A stretch of 64,000 bases of DNA from Zygnema cylindricum (GCA_037447655.1 JBBHKE010001764.1:179305-243304); one strand, 5' to 3'. Positions 33,150 to 44,707 are shown, numbered from the stretch's first letter. Program-made: numbers and translations. The notes: generated from the sequence alone by a model not told the origin.

Positions 33150-34011
33150 GATAGGAAAAAGCGGATGATTAGACTGACTCTGAAAGAGGCAATTGGAAAC
33201 ATGCTGGAAAATTTTTTGATGAACAAAGCCAACAATTGCACGACTCACATGGATCTAAAGAATGGATGTGAGGGGAGTGAGGAAGGAGACATCTTAATTC
33301 TAGATAATGAACTGGGTCAAGAAAAAAAGAAGTTTATGCAAACTATTCCATACAGAGAGGTAGTGGGCAGTCTGATTTATTTCATGAATTGTACCAGACC
33401 AGATTTGGCAGCAACTGTAGGAGTGCTAATAGGAGTCTGATGCTCCTACCAAAAGGGCTTGGGAAGCTGCTAAGAGTGTCCTCAGATATCTCATACGAAC
33501 TAGGGATTTAAGGCTATATCTGGGTGGGGAAAATATTGACATCACTTCTTGGAGTGATGCCAGCTATGGGGATGCTCCGATGAGAAGATGTACATCTGGA
33601 TATGTGTTGTATGTGGGGAATGGTGCTTGTTGCTAGAGCAGTAAGCAGCAAAAGGTCAATGCTCAGTCTACCATGGAGGTAGAGTATATGGCATCTTGCT
33701 CTGCTGTGAAGGAATTGATGTGGGTCAAATCCTTGCTTGGTGAATTGGGGCATCTTAAGAGTGGAATTCAGAAAATATTATGTGAAAATCAAGCAACAAT
33801 TGCAATTGTTGCTAATCCCAAACATCATTTTAAAGCAAAACACATAGATATCAGACTTAGCTTTGTTAAGGAAAAGGTGGAGAACAAAATAATAAGTCTA
33901 GAATATAGACCAGGCAGTGAAATGGTGGCAGACATGATGACTAAGCCTATACCTTCTCCTAAATTAATTTTTTGCAAAGAGAGATTGGGACTTCAAATTA
34001 AAAGTGACTAG
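33150..34011 (+). pseudogene. B2 RT C-terminus and RNase H
   Basis: VVGSLIYFMNCTRPDLAATVG near 33360, a frameshift near 33435, SDASYGDAPMRRCTSGY near 33555, a stop at 33633, then VEYMASCSAVKELMWV, CENQATIAIVANPKHHFKAKHID and DMMTKPIPSPKL to the stop at 34009-34011. Confidence 0.88.
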
Positions 34012-34012
34012 A

Positions 34013-34024
34013 AAATGAGGGGAG
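34013..34024 (+). other. B2 polypurine tract
   Basis: AAAATGAGGGGAG-like purine run just before the 3' LTR. Confidence 0.6.
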
Positions 34025-35013
34025 TGTTGAAATTAGAGGTATTTTCTTGGTTATTTAATTGATTTAAGCAGGAGAAGGAAAAAGCAGAGGCAGCCTGCTT
34101 CTAGTTTCTCTCTCTAGCCTCCATACTTGTCGTAGTCACTAAGGGCTGGAGAGAAAGCTAGAGCCATGGCTGCCTATACTCATTCTAAATCAGAAGGTCG
34201 ATCCTTGGTAAGCTTACCAAAAGAATTGATGTACCCAAGATTTGACCTTGGTACCTACCATCCGTCAAAGTAGCCGTTAGTCTTACCCTGTAGTCTAAGA
34301 CCAGTGCTGAAGTATATTAGGTACGATAGCTACTTAATCTTGACAAAATTGAAAAGTTCGGTTTTCTAAAAAACGAACCACAATCACACAAACACAGTTA
34401 AATAGAATTACACCTAAAAGTACTGCTTGTATTTTAAACGGCTATAAATTAAGGTCGACATCAATCCAACGGTGGAGAAAGAAGCCGGCATCGCGGAATG
34501 GTCGTTTTGGCGGTTTGTAGTTATAGCCACACGGGGTGACACGTGGCATCATGACATTGGATAACGTCATCTCCGGGACATACTATGGCGAACCCCGAAT
34601 ATGGCAGGCGCTGTCTTAATGGTCATATCGTACAATAGTCGTACAAAAAGTGTTCCGGACAAAGTACCTTTCTGTACTATACACTCAATTGATTAGCTCC
34701 GTAGATCAGTTGTAGAGGGTTTAGAGAAGGGTTTAGGACTTAGAAAATTATAGGTAGCCGCCTCTCTCTTAAAGTGCTCATGTATAAAAAGTCATCTTTG
34801 ACCATTAATAATTAACTGCTCAGGGGAGCAATTTCAAGGATTCTTTTTGTGGCAGACTCACGGGAGTCAGCCCTTCCAAGGGGTTCACTTTGCTTAGTCT
34901 GTATATTGTCTAAATATCAGCTATATTCGTACAACGACCAAGGGGTTGAGGTCATCATACAAGCTTCTGGTAAGCTGCCTGCTTAGAGTACCAATGGAGG
35001 TCTCAGAGTTATA
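34025..35013 (+). repeat. B2 3' LTR
   Basis: Begins TGTTGAAATTAGAGG and ends GAGTTATA (last CA mutated), followed by GATAC. Confidence 0.93.
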
Positions 35014-35514
35014 GATACGCCCTATACGAGGTGCTGAAAAAATTGTAAACCATACAACACACGTAAGCAACAATCTGAAAAAGTCTCTAACATGGCCACT
35101 ATGGCCAGATCTAATCAACAAACCGCTTTTACTGAAACCTCTACCTTGCAAACATGTGGGCAAGGCCGAAGGGCCGAATTTATAAAGGCAAAAAATTGTT
35201 AAACAAACACCTAAAGGTGCAGATCTAAAGCTCCACGGGCAGAAAATAGTTCTATCCAACGCCACCAACGGCCAGATCTAACAGTAAAATTCCACGCCAA
35301 ACATACAACCAAAAGAAACACAGGGACACTCACTGCCAGATAAAATAGTGAAAAAGTGGCAATTTTAAATTGCAAAGAATATAGAAGATTGACAATGTAA
35401 AATTGCGGAAAATAACATCACAGGGACAATGTCAAATCGCATAAAATAGAGCAAGACTTACAATGTCAAATTACACGAAATAGAAACTGCTCACAATTTC
35501 AAGAGCACAAGAAT
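35014..35514 (-). other. Leader of gypsy copy 2 and adjoining AT-rich spacer
   Basis: By continuity across B2 the first bases (from 35014) belong to the 5' leader of gypsy copy 2. I could not identify its primer-binding site or LTR edge with confidence. From about 35340 the sequence is AT-rich with imperfect repeats of GACAATGTCAAAT, ending in a 28-base block (35489-35516) that is an inverted copy of 36023-36052 inside repeat C. Confidence 0.4.
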
Positions 35515-36645
35515 ATTAAGCCATCGGATAGCCACTAGGCTTCTTGGTCAGTTTATATTCTTTACACGAGTTCAACAAATAAAGATTTAACCTAACATCA
35601 CAACACATAAACTGTAAATGTAGCAAACTGCCAGCAAATCTGAGATAACCACATTTAGTCACACAACAAAATATATAAGGAAAGCCAACCCTAATCCACT
35701 ATCATCTAGTAAACCACACAAGCAAACCCAAAACTGTCTAATCACAATCCAAGGTTCAGCAACCGCTTGAGAAAGAACGTTGAGCAGCAATCCACTTGAT
35801 AAGACGAGAAAAGAAGTGAAGGGAAACCGGTTAGGCCTCGCCGTGAGCCGCGTAGATTAAAATGCAAGGCAGATTACAAAAGAAAGTGAGTGCGAGCTAG
35901 GCAGCAAAAGGCTTAATGGCCAGAAAAATAGTCACTAAAACTATTCTGACAATTTCACAAGAAAATAATAAAAGCAAAGGTCAAATCTTCCAAAACAGAA
36001 ATAAAGAAATAATGAAAGCATGAATTCTTGATCTCTTGAAATTGTGAGCACAGAATTCACCTAAAATTCACTAAGTACTAAGTCTACAGCTGAGCGTCGA
36101 ACTTACTGTACATAGATGCGTTCTACGTAGTCGTCTGCACCTAGTTTGGATTTTGGCCAATATGCTACCAGAATCATATGCCTTGCGTTACAAAATCTAC
36201 AACATCATATGGATAAAAACCTTTCCTATGCTACATATGAATGCGTGGGACCTCTAATGGTCCACGATTTAAATGGACCAATCGCATCACCGTGCGCAAT
36301 TTGAAGCTCGTTCGTTTTTTCGTCTGCGTCCTTGGCGGCCGTTGATTTGAATTTGCGTTGGTTATGACTTCATGTTAAGTCGACGTTTTTGGTTCGAGGA
36401 AATTCTGGACGACAACTTCGAACTGTTCGCGTGTATTCCGGTGTCAAACGAATGCACGTACGAAACCAAATTTGCCCGCGGCTTTCACGGCGTCATCAAA
36501 AATCTGTAAGGTCATGTCACCACCAAATAGATACCAAAGAGCAAATTAGGGTGGTGTCAGTTTTTACGGACCATTTACATGCGATTAAAATGCGGTTAAA
36601 ATGCTGTTAAATTGTTGTTAAATTGCGGTTAAAATGCGGCAACGT
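35515..36645. repeat. Repeat family C, copy 4
   Basis: Aligns with 155-1290 of copy 1, including the closing AAATGCGGTT tandem tract (36581-36639) and the junction into a minus-strand copia gag. No protein recognised. Confidence 0.8.
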
Positions 36646-37841
36646 GATACAGCATGACATTGACATCCTTAAATACCTCCTCTCTCTTTACTTCCCTTAA
36701 ACTTCCAAAATCAAACTGTTGCCTTCGCGGAATTTATATGTGTTTTTCACTCTTCCCCATATTATCAATGTGGAGAAGTTTCAAAATATCTTCATCCTGT
36801 TTCTCCTCTTCTCCCTCTTCTTCCTCATTCACATTCCAATTTCTACTTTCTTCCTAACAATGACATTGTGCCATATAGTGACCCGATTCCCTACAAAAGA
36901 AGCAAACCCCTCCTTTCGAAGCTCCTCTTTCTTTTCCTCTTCCTCTCTTTCCACCAAAGTTTTGATAAGGCTTATCTCTATCTTTCTTCCTCTCTTCACG
37001 CTTTTGCCAGTCACCATCATTCCTCACATCACGCTTCCGCCAATCACCACTAGTTATTAGTGCATTCACCCTATCACTTCCCCTACAAAGCTCCAAAGTG
37101 GTTTCCCATTACAAGAATCATCCCCATGGTAATGCCCCAAGTCCATAAGAAGTAATCCATTTCCTGCATACAATTAATTATGTTTTCATACTCATCTGGG
37201 AGTTTCATAATTAGTGTGTTAATCTTTCTCTCCTCCGATTCTACTTATCCTGCACTAGCAAGCTCAACATATAGTGCTGCAAAACTCTATCATGCTACAG
37301 CTTTTATAAACATATGCCTCTATTTCTCGTTCTACTAATTGTTGCCTATGTATAGTCTTACTTTTATAAATCTGAATTAATGTTTCCAAAATTTCTAAAG
37401 ATTTGGTTAGGTTTATAAGAGTGACAACTATCGATAAGACACTTTTCTAAGTATGAGATGTTTTGCTATAGTGTTTTTGTAGTCCCAAATTTTTCAGTCA
37501 TTTTCCTCAATTTTAAGTCTAGTTATAACCTCTATAAGTGGATCCGTAGCCGAGAGCCTAGCTCCCCTCACCATAGGTGTTCCTTTTCCCTTCTCACCTA
37601 TTCCCCATTCCTTTGGAATGATTTCCTCCTCACATTTCGTTGCATCTGAACTCTAGTTGGTTTTCTGGGAAGCCCCAAATGAATCTCAATAGTGAGTTCC
37701 ACCAAAGCCCGGTGGCAGTCACCTCACTTGTCGTGAAATAATTCCCCATAAGTGCTTTTCGAAAAGCAATCCCTCCATCGTAAATTCCCAATAAGTGAAG
37801 TTTGTTCCATCAAACATATGCACCCTAAATGGTGGGCCCAT
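36646..37841 (-). pseudogene. gag: Copia gag, element D
   Basis: Starts at an ATG (complement at 37839-37841) inside the primer-binding site and reads MGPPFRVHMFDGTNFTYW, a clean copia gag N-terminus, then GLLFEKHLWGIISRQV before the first stop. A gap region with stops follows, then the helical region (LVEREIEAYVYKS and LPDEYENIINCMQEM, about 37350-37160) and an intact zinc knuckle CFFCRESGHYMAQC near 36905-36865. It ends at the gag-protease linker where repeat C begins. No protease, IN or RT remains. Confidence 0.83.
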
Positions 37842-37845
37842 AACC
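37831..37845 (-). other. Primer-binding site of element D (tRNA-iMet anticodon arm)
   Basis: The minus strand reads GGTTATGGGCCCACC directly after the LTR end, a 15-base perfect complement of GGUGGGCCCAUAACC in initiator tRNA-Met. It is the best preserved site in the window. Its ATG starts gag. Confidence 0.85.
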
Positions 37846-38931
37846 TGAAATTCTATAGGCTCCATTGCCACACAGAAATCACAGATCTAAAGAAGTTTAT
37901 CTAGATAGTGTCGACTCCAAGTTGTTACATGCAATTATGTGTCCCCCATCAGATCATTCAGGAATTCAGTAAGCCTCTAGTTAGCTTTTGGCTAGCCCTC
38001 TTGCAATTTGGATCACTGCTACCCAAGCCGGTAAATAGACAATTTGACTGCACCCATGTGCAGTTTGGACTCCCCTAGGTCCACAGCAAAAAGAATCACT
38101 GAAAATGCCCAACCACGCAATTAATTATCAAGTGGCAAATATGCCAATATTTATAGAAACTTGTTGGGAGAAAGGCGACCTCCTCAATCCTCTAAGTTTT
38201 AAACCCCTCTCTCAACCCCTATCTACTGATGTACGAACCAATTAGAAGACTGTTCAGTACAGAAAGGTACTACGGACGATGTACTTTCTGTACGGTTGTT
38301 GTACAACAAGGCCATGGAGGGGACGTCTGTCTCCTTCGCACTTGTCTTTATGCTCCCGCGGATTTCCGCTTCCCAATGATTTCTTACCACGTGTCGACAG
38401 GTTAAGTCACATCTCAAAATCGCGAAGACGGCCACTCTGGAATCCCGGCGATGATGCGGGCCGTCGGATCTAAACCGGCTTTTAATGGTCGCCGTCAAAA
38501 ATAATAAATGTCTGGTACATTTGTTTCGTGCGCACTAAACCTCAACTAGTTCCTATGTCTTTAATTTGGTATTCCGTTAATCGTATTAATGATGTAGCTA
38601 ATGTTTAAATAGCTATCAAACCCTATATATCCTAACGGACTACTACGAGAGACCGGTAAGTGCTGACGGCTACGCCTCGCTCTATCGGTCATAAGTTCGA
38701 GTCCTGCCGCACTCAACCTTTTTGTTGAGAGTGACTTAGATCACTCTTTAGTCATGCCTATAGAGCTGAGGCAGCCATGGCTCCAGTGCCCTCTCTTTCC
38801 TTCAGTGACTACAACAAGTATGGAGGCTAGAGAGAAACAGTGGAGGCAGACTACCTGTGCTTTTCTTTTAACTATATTAGCTAATTAAGACCTAGAAAAT
38901 ACCTCCCCTAAATCCAGTGATTTCAACAATA
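37846..38931 (-). repeat. 5' LTR of element D
   Basis: On the minus strand it begins TGTTGAAATCAC and ends AATTTCA before the primer site. 1086 bp, B-like. On the plus strand it holds GTTCGAGTCC (38695-38704), an exact tRNA B-box, preceded by an A-box-like stretch; see the tRNA-like module. Confidence 0.82.
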
Positions 38932-40108
38932 CAAACCTGAATGACTGACACCCGCAGAGTCAAAACCCCAATACAGATTGACCCTTGTGAAAACAATAAC
39001 TTTTGTGTGCCCAGTTCCACCACAGAATGTAAAACTTGAGTATGTGTTTTAAACAACATTCCCCACCTTGACTTTCCCTTAAAAATACTGCCACCCTCGC
39101 AAGCAAAAACTCTGACCGACTACACCCTTGTGTAGCGTGGACTCCCCTAAGTCCGCAGCAAAACAAAACACGCAATTTTCTCCCCTAAGCATTAAGTTAT
39201 GGCTGACCAAAGTTGGTAAATAAATACAGATGCACTCTGGGAGAGAGGCGACTACCTAGTTTTTTCTAAGTCCTAAACTACCTCTCTGAGCCTACTACTA
39301 GTGTACCCTAGCCAATCAAAAGATTGTAAGGTACAAGAAGGTATAGGTACCGCTGTACTTTTTGTACGACCATAGTACGGCATGGCTGCTTCGCTAACGC
39401 GTTGCTCCCCCCGTAATACCCGATGTTTAATCATGGCGTGCCACGTGTCATCCACCAACATAAGCTCTCAAACCGCCACATATCCACGCCGGTGCGTTAG
39501 CTCCACCGTGAGCGGTCGGATCTTAAAACCGCATTTAATCGCGTCTGTTAAATTCAACGTCGTTTCGTTTCGTAATCCGCGAAACGGAGTATGTAGATTA
39601 GTAATGGCTGTAAATACGTTTCAAACCTAATATATGTATTGTTTCATTGAGACCTACGGGATAAGGCTAAAGGCTACGCCGTACGTTCTGCATCTCGAAG
39701 GAACTAAGATCAAATCCTCGTTGGGTCACACATATCTCTTGTTCAATTACTTATTTCTCTTTCTCTATCTTTGCGTGGTATTTGTTTGTTTAAAAGTCAA
39801 CCCTCATATCATCATCAACCTATCTACATATATAGGATATTACTACCGTCTATACTAGCGGACCATAGGTCCTGTTTCAAGTCCGGAATGGTCCATCTAC
39901 CTTTTGGTAGACTATCTTTTCAACCCTCTAGCTTGTCTCCCTGACTATCTGTGGGTAGACATAGAGTTTTTTCTATCTCTCAGTGACTACGACAAGTATA
40001 TAGAGAAAGAAGTATTTCCAAACACGAAGTAGAAACTTTAAAACCTTTTAATATTATCTCTTAAACACATAGAAAAATACAGACCTAGAAATTCATTAAA
40101 TTTCAATA
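38932..40108 (-). repeat. Second B-like LTR in the same orientation (end truncated)
   Basis: Starts (minus strand) TATTGAAATTTAATG at 40108 and shares blocks with 11291-12390 (for example the TCCACCACAGAATG block). Its last 65 bases are missing at 38932, where the element D LTR begins. Confidence 0.7.
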
Positions 40109-40129
40109 ATGTGGTCGTGGCACCGGTGA

Positions 40130-40725
40130 CATAAATAGTTTCCACATTACTTGCCAAATCTTTCTTCACATTCTCCTTGGTTTGTCATAGGAGAGGATTT
40201 CTCATTGCACTACGGATTGGTAACTTGTATTATCCACCTATATCAACGGTCTTTTTCACCGCTGCCTTGAAATATGTGTCCTCTAAAAGTGTGAACGACG
40301 ATCCATTGGCGAAGAAAGTCATGGCCCACGCTAAATATACCTCTTTATTATCATGGTTGTTAAATGCATTTTTTATCCTAGTCTGCACACCTCTTACTTT
40401 GGTGCACACCTCTTACTTTGGTACGCGGAAAGGGTGGAAAACTTCTGGTGAGTTCACCAAAGTATCACATTACACGTTTTTGATAGGAATTTGCAGATTT
40501 GTGGTTTTCTAAAGCACTAAACTCCTCCTTCATCTCGTTTGGACACATCGTACATGGTCTAATCCCTCCACTCTTGACATTTCCAAGAAGATGATTTCTG
40601 ATCCTGGTTGCTTGGGGGTTATATTCGAAGTTGTAATAAAAACAAACGCATAATCGGTTGGCAAGAAGAATCCCACCGTCTGCAGCCTTCACATGATCCC
40701 ACTCCTCTCCTCGATTTTTGGGCAT
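40130..40725 (-). pseudogene. hAT-like transposase remnant: BED finger plus DUF659-like region
   Basis: The minus-strand frame from 40725 reads a BED-type zinc finger, EEWDHV, then CVCF-type cysteines, ATRIRNHLLG and GIRPC (residues about 8-60). One cysteine of the CX2C pair looks replaced by tyrosine. After stops and frame changes the minus strand continues with AWAMTFFANGSSFTLLED and YKLPIRSAMRNPLL (about 40330-40195), matching the start of the DUF659/hAT transposase core. BED and DUF659 together mark hAT-derived transposases. Only the N-terminal third is present; the LTR at 40108 cuts the rest. The plus-strand open frame over the same bases is a shadow. Confidence 0.65.
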
Positions 40726-40740
40726 GGTTGCTTCTGTTAT

Positions 40741-41447
40741 TGTCTGAAGAGAGGAAAGTAAAAAGCTTGGGACGGAGGAGGGTAGGTTAGAGGGAGGTGG
40801 CGTTCGTCCGGTTTCGTTTTCAACAATCCATGGCGGCTTCTTTCAAAAAATAAATAAAGAAGACGTTCGTACATTTCTCAAACTTACGGCGCGCAAATAG
40901 TGTGGAATTTCAACGTCTCTTTTCAGAAATGTCCGTACATTTTCGATAAAATAACATACATGTTCCTTGAAAATTTTGTGCAGTTTACTGAACAGGAAAT
41001 ACTAATAATTGCGCCTTATTTTTTCGTCAAATTCCGTACATTACCGTAAAAATCCATACATTTTACGGAAAACGCTTGACTTTTTACATAGATTTCCCGT
41101 TCAGTTTACCAGACAGAAATTTCACGTTCAGTTTACAGACGATTTTTTGCGATTTTTTCAACCGTCTCGAATTATACGTTTCAATCTCAAAAAAGGAAAA
41201 AGTCGCACGTTTTGAATAACAGCGTTAAAAACTTAAAATGTGCGAAAACATTTGGGATCGTCTTGTTTGAGTTGTTTCGTTTTAGCGTGATATACTACGC
41301 GTAATCTTCTCAGATAAACTATATAATACGCTTGCTGTTACGGGGTTACTGCATATAGCGTTTCCACTCGCTTTCGCGCATTTGAAGTTTTGAACTCCTT
41401 TGTCGGAGCTACAGTAGCATTCTAAAACTTAAATTCAGAAGCTCACT
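40741..41447. other. Unassigned AT-rich spacer
   Basis: About 700 bases with many short GTACA/TTACGG words and no recognised gene or repeat boundary. Confidence 0.5.
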
Positions 41448-41946
41448 AATAGTGCGTCTCTGTGTGCTTAAGTAAGGGTTTTTTTTGTCGTTTTCCTGTA
41501 AAACTTAGAGCCGTATTGCGTAAGTTTCAACCGTACAATAAAATAGAAAAAAAGAGAAGTACATTTTGCGTCATCGTCGAATTTAAAATGTACTACATGT
41601 TGTCGTCTTGTGTTTTTCGACCCACTTCGACGACAAAAAACGTCATCTTCAACCTTATCTTTAAAATACAGGGCCGATGTGTTTTAAAATTAGGGATTTT
41701 CTATAAACAAATATGAACACGTATTCGCACGTGTAATGTTTTGTTCAAAAACTTCAAACGAATTCAAGCGACGTGGAAGTGTACAGGATTTGCTATGTTT
41801 TGTCCGTTTCCGTCTAATACGACAAAGAGAAGTACACAGTTTGTTTTGTTTTGTCCGTTTCCATCCGGTACGGTTTTTTTTTTTTGCAGGGGTCTCAAGG
41901 TTCCGATGCCATTTCACGTCGAGCCGACAATAGACGCAAAGTCAAA
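41448..41946 (+). mobile_element. Family T element, copy 1 (truncated at the N gap)
   Basis: Nearly identical to 45902-46398 (family T copy 3), beginning GTGCGTCTCTGTG, with the outermost terminal bases lost. The match stops at the N run, and the expected remainder (AACGCATCTTC onward) does not appear after the gap. Confidence 0.75.
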
Positions 41947-41956
41947 NNNNNNNNNN
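41947..41956. other. Assembly gap (10 N)
   Basis: Ten N. Sequence on the right does not continue the repeat on the left, so the gap is larger than ten bases or the join is wrong. Open frames crossing it are artefacts. Confidence 0.95.
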
Positions 41957-41983
41957 CTCTTCCTCCCATACGTAAACGAGAGG

Positions 41984-42107
41984 GATTGATTGGGGGGGTG
42001 GAGGGGGGGAGGGGAGGGGAGGTAGGGAGTGAGGGAGGAAAGGGGGAGAGAGAGAGGGGGAGAGCGAGAGAGAGAGAGGGAGGGAGCGAGAGAGAGAGTG
42101 GGAGCGG
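41984..42107. repeat. Purine-rich low-complexity tract (GGGA/GAGA)
   Basis: Almost pure G and A on the plus strand. Apparent proteins here (glycine/arginine/glutamate or serine/proline/leucine runs) follow from composition. Confidence 0.9.
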
Positions 42108-43269
42108 ATTTTTTATCCAAATGCATACCCTCCTTCTCCCCCCTCTCCCCTCTTTTGTTTTTTTTCGTAAACCCTTTAATTTTTTTACTTTGGTCGTTTC
42201 TTCTTTCTGACACATAAAAAGTTTTTTGTTGTTTTGAACGTTCAGAAATCGTTTGAGGAAGTTATCGAATCTTTGGAAAAACATCGAAATACTTTGGAAA
42301 AAGACAAAATCAGAAAAGACGACATTCCCTGATTGTCTCTGGATGATCTCATCCGGTCCGTCATATGGCATTATTTTTTTCCCCTCTTTTTCCATTACCG
42401 CCCTTTTTTTTTTCCCTCCCTGGAAACCAGTATTTATTCAAAATGACATTTCTGCGGCGTTTAACTTTGAAATAAAAATGGTTCTATGTTCTTTTTCAGT
42501 TTTTTTTCCGTTCGTGGCATTTATGTCGATTTTTTGAAACTCAATCACATTTGTATAAATATTGTCGATATTATTTTGGCATCTCCGTTATTAGCGCAGA
42601 TGTATAGGTAAATAATTTGGTTTCCGACAAAACGTTTCAGGAATTTTTATTTTCCAACTTTTAAGAAAGTTAGACAGTTGTTTTTTTTTCTAAAAGTTGT
42701 TAAGTAGAAGAGATTTTTTCTTTTTTATGTCCTCGGTTATGTGCATAGAATTTTTTGACAAATTGAATAAATGACTCGATAAACATTCGGTTAATTTGTG
42801 AACCAAGGAAAAAAAAAATCAATAAGATAGTCGAAAGTTGTTGGAAAGTTTTCGGTCGTAAAGATTTGTTTTTCCTTTGGTCATTTGTTTGTTAATAATA
42901 TAACATTTTTTTTTGTTTTTTCGGTAATTTGTCACTGATATTGTAAATTGCAAATGGTTCTGAAGTGATTGATTTTTTGGATTTAAAATGACAATTTTTT
43001 TTAGTTTTTTTTTGTTCACAAATGTTCTTTGACAAACTTTCTTTTGAAAGGAATCTTGCATAATATTGTAAGGAATGGGAGGCTTTTACTATTTTGAACG
43101 AAAATCGGGGTTTCCCATTGGTCCAACGGAGAAATAATTTTTATGGGTTTATTGCAATAACAACACTTATAATACTTGTGTAATAGTGGATGACTTTATT
43201 AAAAAGCGCGATGGTAAACCATTTGAGTCCATGGGAACAAAAGACATTAGCACTGCAAAAACTGAAAAC
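42108..43269. other. T-rich spacer without recognised features
   Basis: Long T runs on the plus strand and no conserved coding or repeat feature found. Confidence 0.5.
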
Positions 43270-43271
43270 TA

Positions 43272-43470
43272 CACCGCCCATCGTTGTTAGTGTTAAAGAA
43301 AAATTAGTGTAAATGCGAAATTAGAATTAAAAAAACTAATTTAGTGCAAGGTGATGTGGTGGATTTTGGTCCACTTCCTTAAATAATGTTGTTAACTCTA
43401 TTTTGTGATTTTTGGCCAAAAAAAGTCGCGACAGAATTAGTGTGAGTAACACTAACAACGATAGGCGGTG
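43272..43470. mobile_element. MITE, CACCG-ended, TA duplication
   Basis: About 199 bp. Termini CACCGCCCATCGTTGTTAGT and its near-perfect inverse (ACTAACAACGATAGGCGGTG), flanked by TA on both sides (43270-43271, 43471-43472). No coding capacity. The TA duplication suggests mobilisation by a Tc1/mariner-like transposase. Confidence 0.7.
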
Positions 43471-43472
43471 TA

Positions 43473-43960
43473 CATGTGGGGGGGAATTAACAAGAAGGAT
43501 AAGAAAGGCAAAAGCAACGAAAAATACGAAAAGATGCAAGGTAAAGCGAAAACATCCAAAGAAGCAAAACACATCAAAAGACGCGTTTTAATGTGGGGGC
43601 CAATCGACTAGCGACAAACCATGGTTTTTTTTTTTTCTTGGGATTTTTGTGTTTTTTAGGATATCCAAAAGGGTTAGTCTTTATGGTTCTATGGCTTATT
43701 GTTGTTTATGGTTACATTTTTTGGGTTTTTTTCGGCATTTAGTTTAGTGGTTGCTTTAATACACATAAATTCAAGGGAACATTGTATGGTTACTTTGTTT
43801 TTCACTTGATGTACTTTGTATTATAATATATTACGGATATACTATATTTGGTTATTTCTTTTACATGTGTTTGTACTTCGTATTTCGAGTTAACATTAAT
43901 ACAGAGTAATCAGATAGAATGTTTTGACAGTCTTTCACATATCATGGTTTTAGAGTCATA
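43473..43960. other. Unassigned spacer
   Basis: AT-rich; no recognised gene or element. Confidence 0.5.
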
Positions 43961-44056
43961 GCTTATCTTATCTTATCTTTTCTTACCTCATCTTATCCTA
44001 TTTTACCTTGTGTTATCTTATCTTACCTTGTCTTATCTTGTCTTATCTTGTATTGT
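43961..44056. repeat. Imperfect pentanucleotide microsatellite (CTTAT/CTTAC)
   Basis: About 19 units of TTATC-type pentamers with point variants. Confidence 0.85.
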
Positions 44057-44091
44057 TACTAGCATTAAGGATTTATGTGTTGATGAAAAAT

Positions 44092-44245
44092 TTGAATTAA
44101 TTGTACTAATTTAGTGCAAGGAGACGTGGCACATTGTAGTCCACCTCATTAAATATTGTTGTTAACAGTATTTGTGATTTTTGGCCAGAAAAAGTAGCGA
44201 CCGAATTAGTGTTATTAACTCTAATAACGATGGGCGGTGTAGAGA
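44092..44245. mobile_element. Partial copy of the CACCG-ended MITE
   Basis: Matches the right two thirds of 43272-43470 (the TTTAGTGCAAGG block, the GATTTTTGGCCA block, and end GATGGGCGGTGTA); the left terminus is absent. Confidence 0.6.
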
Positions 44246-44704
44246 ACCCCAGAAATCAGACTTCCAAAAATAGCGACGCACATTCCCTACATTAGTATGT
44301 CAATTCGTTGCACGTTTATTCATTTAAAACTTTTGTACTTTTGCACAATGTACGGTCATGAAGTACAATGAAGTACGGTCATGTGTACATAGGTTCGAAC
44401 CGGGGTCGACTTGATCGAACCGAACCTAGCGGATTTTCTGAAATTGCTGGAAGCGAGCCGAACCTTAAAATCCGTAAAACCGAATTTCATGAACCGAACC
44501 TTGAAAAAAAAGGTAAATTCGGTCTCGCTCGGCTTCACTCCAAATTCCAAACCAGGTCAAGTGTTTCCGTACGGTAAACTTGTCTTGTCCGTACTTGGTG
44601 TCATATCTATTTTGGAGTGTGCAGATGTTTGTCCGTACTAGTCAATATTTCAAATCCTAAAATACGATCTGTGCCTACCAAATCCCGTAGGTGTGTCAGA
44701 CAAT
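44246..44704. other. Unassigned spacer
   Basis: No recognised element. Short open frames over 44356-44641 on both strands overlap each other and match nothing I know. Confidence 0.45.
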
Positions 44705-44707
44705 TAA

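Larger units (their letters stand above)
28659..35013 (+). mobile_element. Ty1/copia LTR retrotransposon B2 (complete but decayed)
   Basis: 6355 bp, LTRs 28659-29645 and 34025-35013, perfect target duplications GATAC (28654-28658 and 35014-35018). Antisense to gypsy copy 2 and inserted in its 5' leader. Same family as B1, with a full set of gag-pol domains and many stops. Confidence 0.95.
16429..35340 (-). mobile_element. Ty3/gypsy retrotransposon with methyltransferase domain, copy 2 (split by B1 and B2)
   Basis: Minus-strand element in three segments: 35340-35014 (leader, right limit uncertain), 28658-25908 (gag, protease, start of methyltransferase) and 19549-16429 (rest of methyltransferase, RT, RNase H, start of integrase). 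The breaks are whole copia elements B2 (duplication GATAC) and B1 (duplication GAAGG), so the segments were contiguous before those insertions. Integrase beyond its zinc finger is lost at the left. Gene order gag, PR, methyltransferase, RT, RH, IN is unusual for gypsy. Many stops and frameshifts. Confidence 0.9.

Noticed and set aside
38640-38720. Possible functional tRNA gene (exact B-box GTTCGAGTCC)
   Set aside because: I could not fold a complete cloverleaf with a credible anticodon arm and 7-bp acceptor stem. It lies inside an LTR and related LTRs have diverged versions, so it is kept only as a tRNA-like module.
40177-40512. 111-codon plus-strand open frame with hydrophobic stretches, looking like a membrane protein
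   Set aside because: The opposite strand carries the BED/DUF659 hAT reading with recognisable motifs; this frame is its shadow.
41851-42395. Long open frames across the N gap on both strands
   Set aside because: They run through ten N and a GA-rich tract; composition and an assembly gap explain them.
43961-44056. CRISPR-like or regulatory array
   Set aside because: Simple pentanucleotide microsatellite without spacers.
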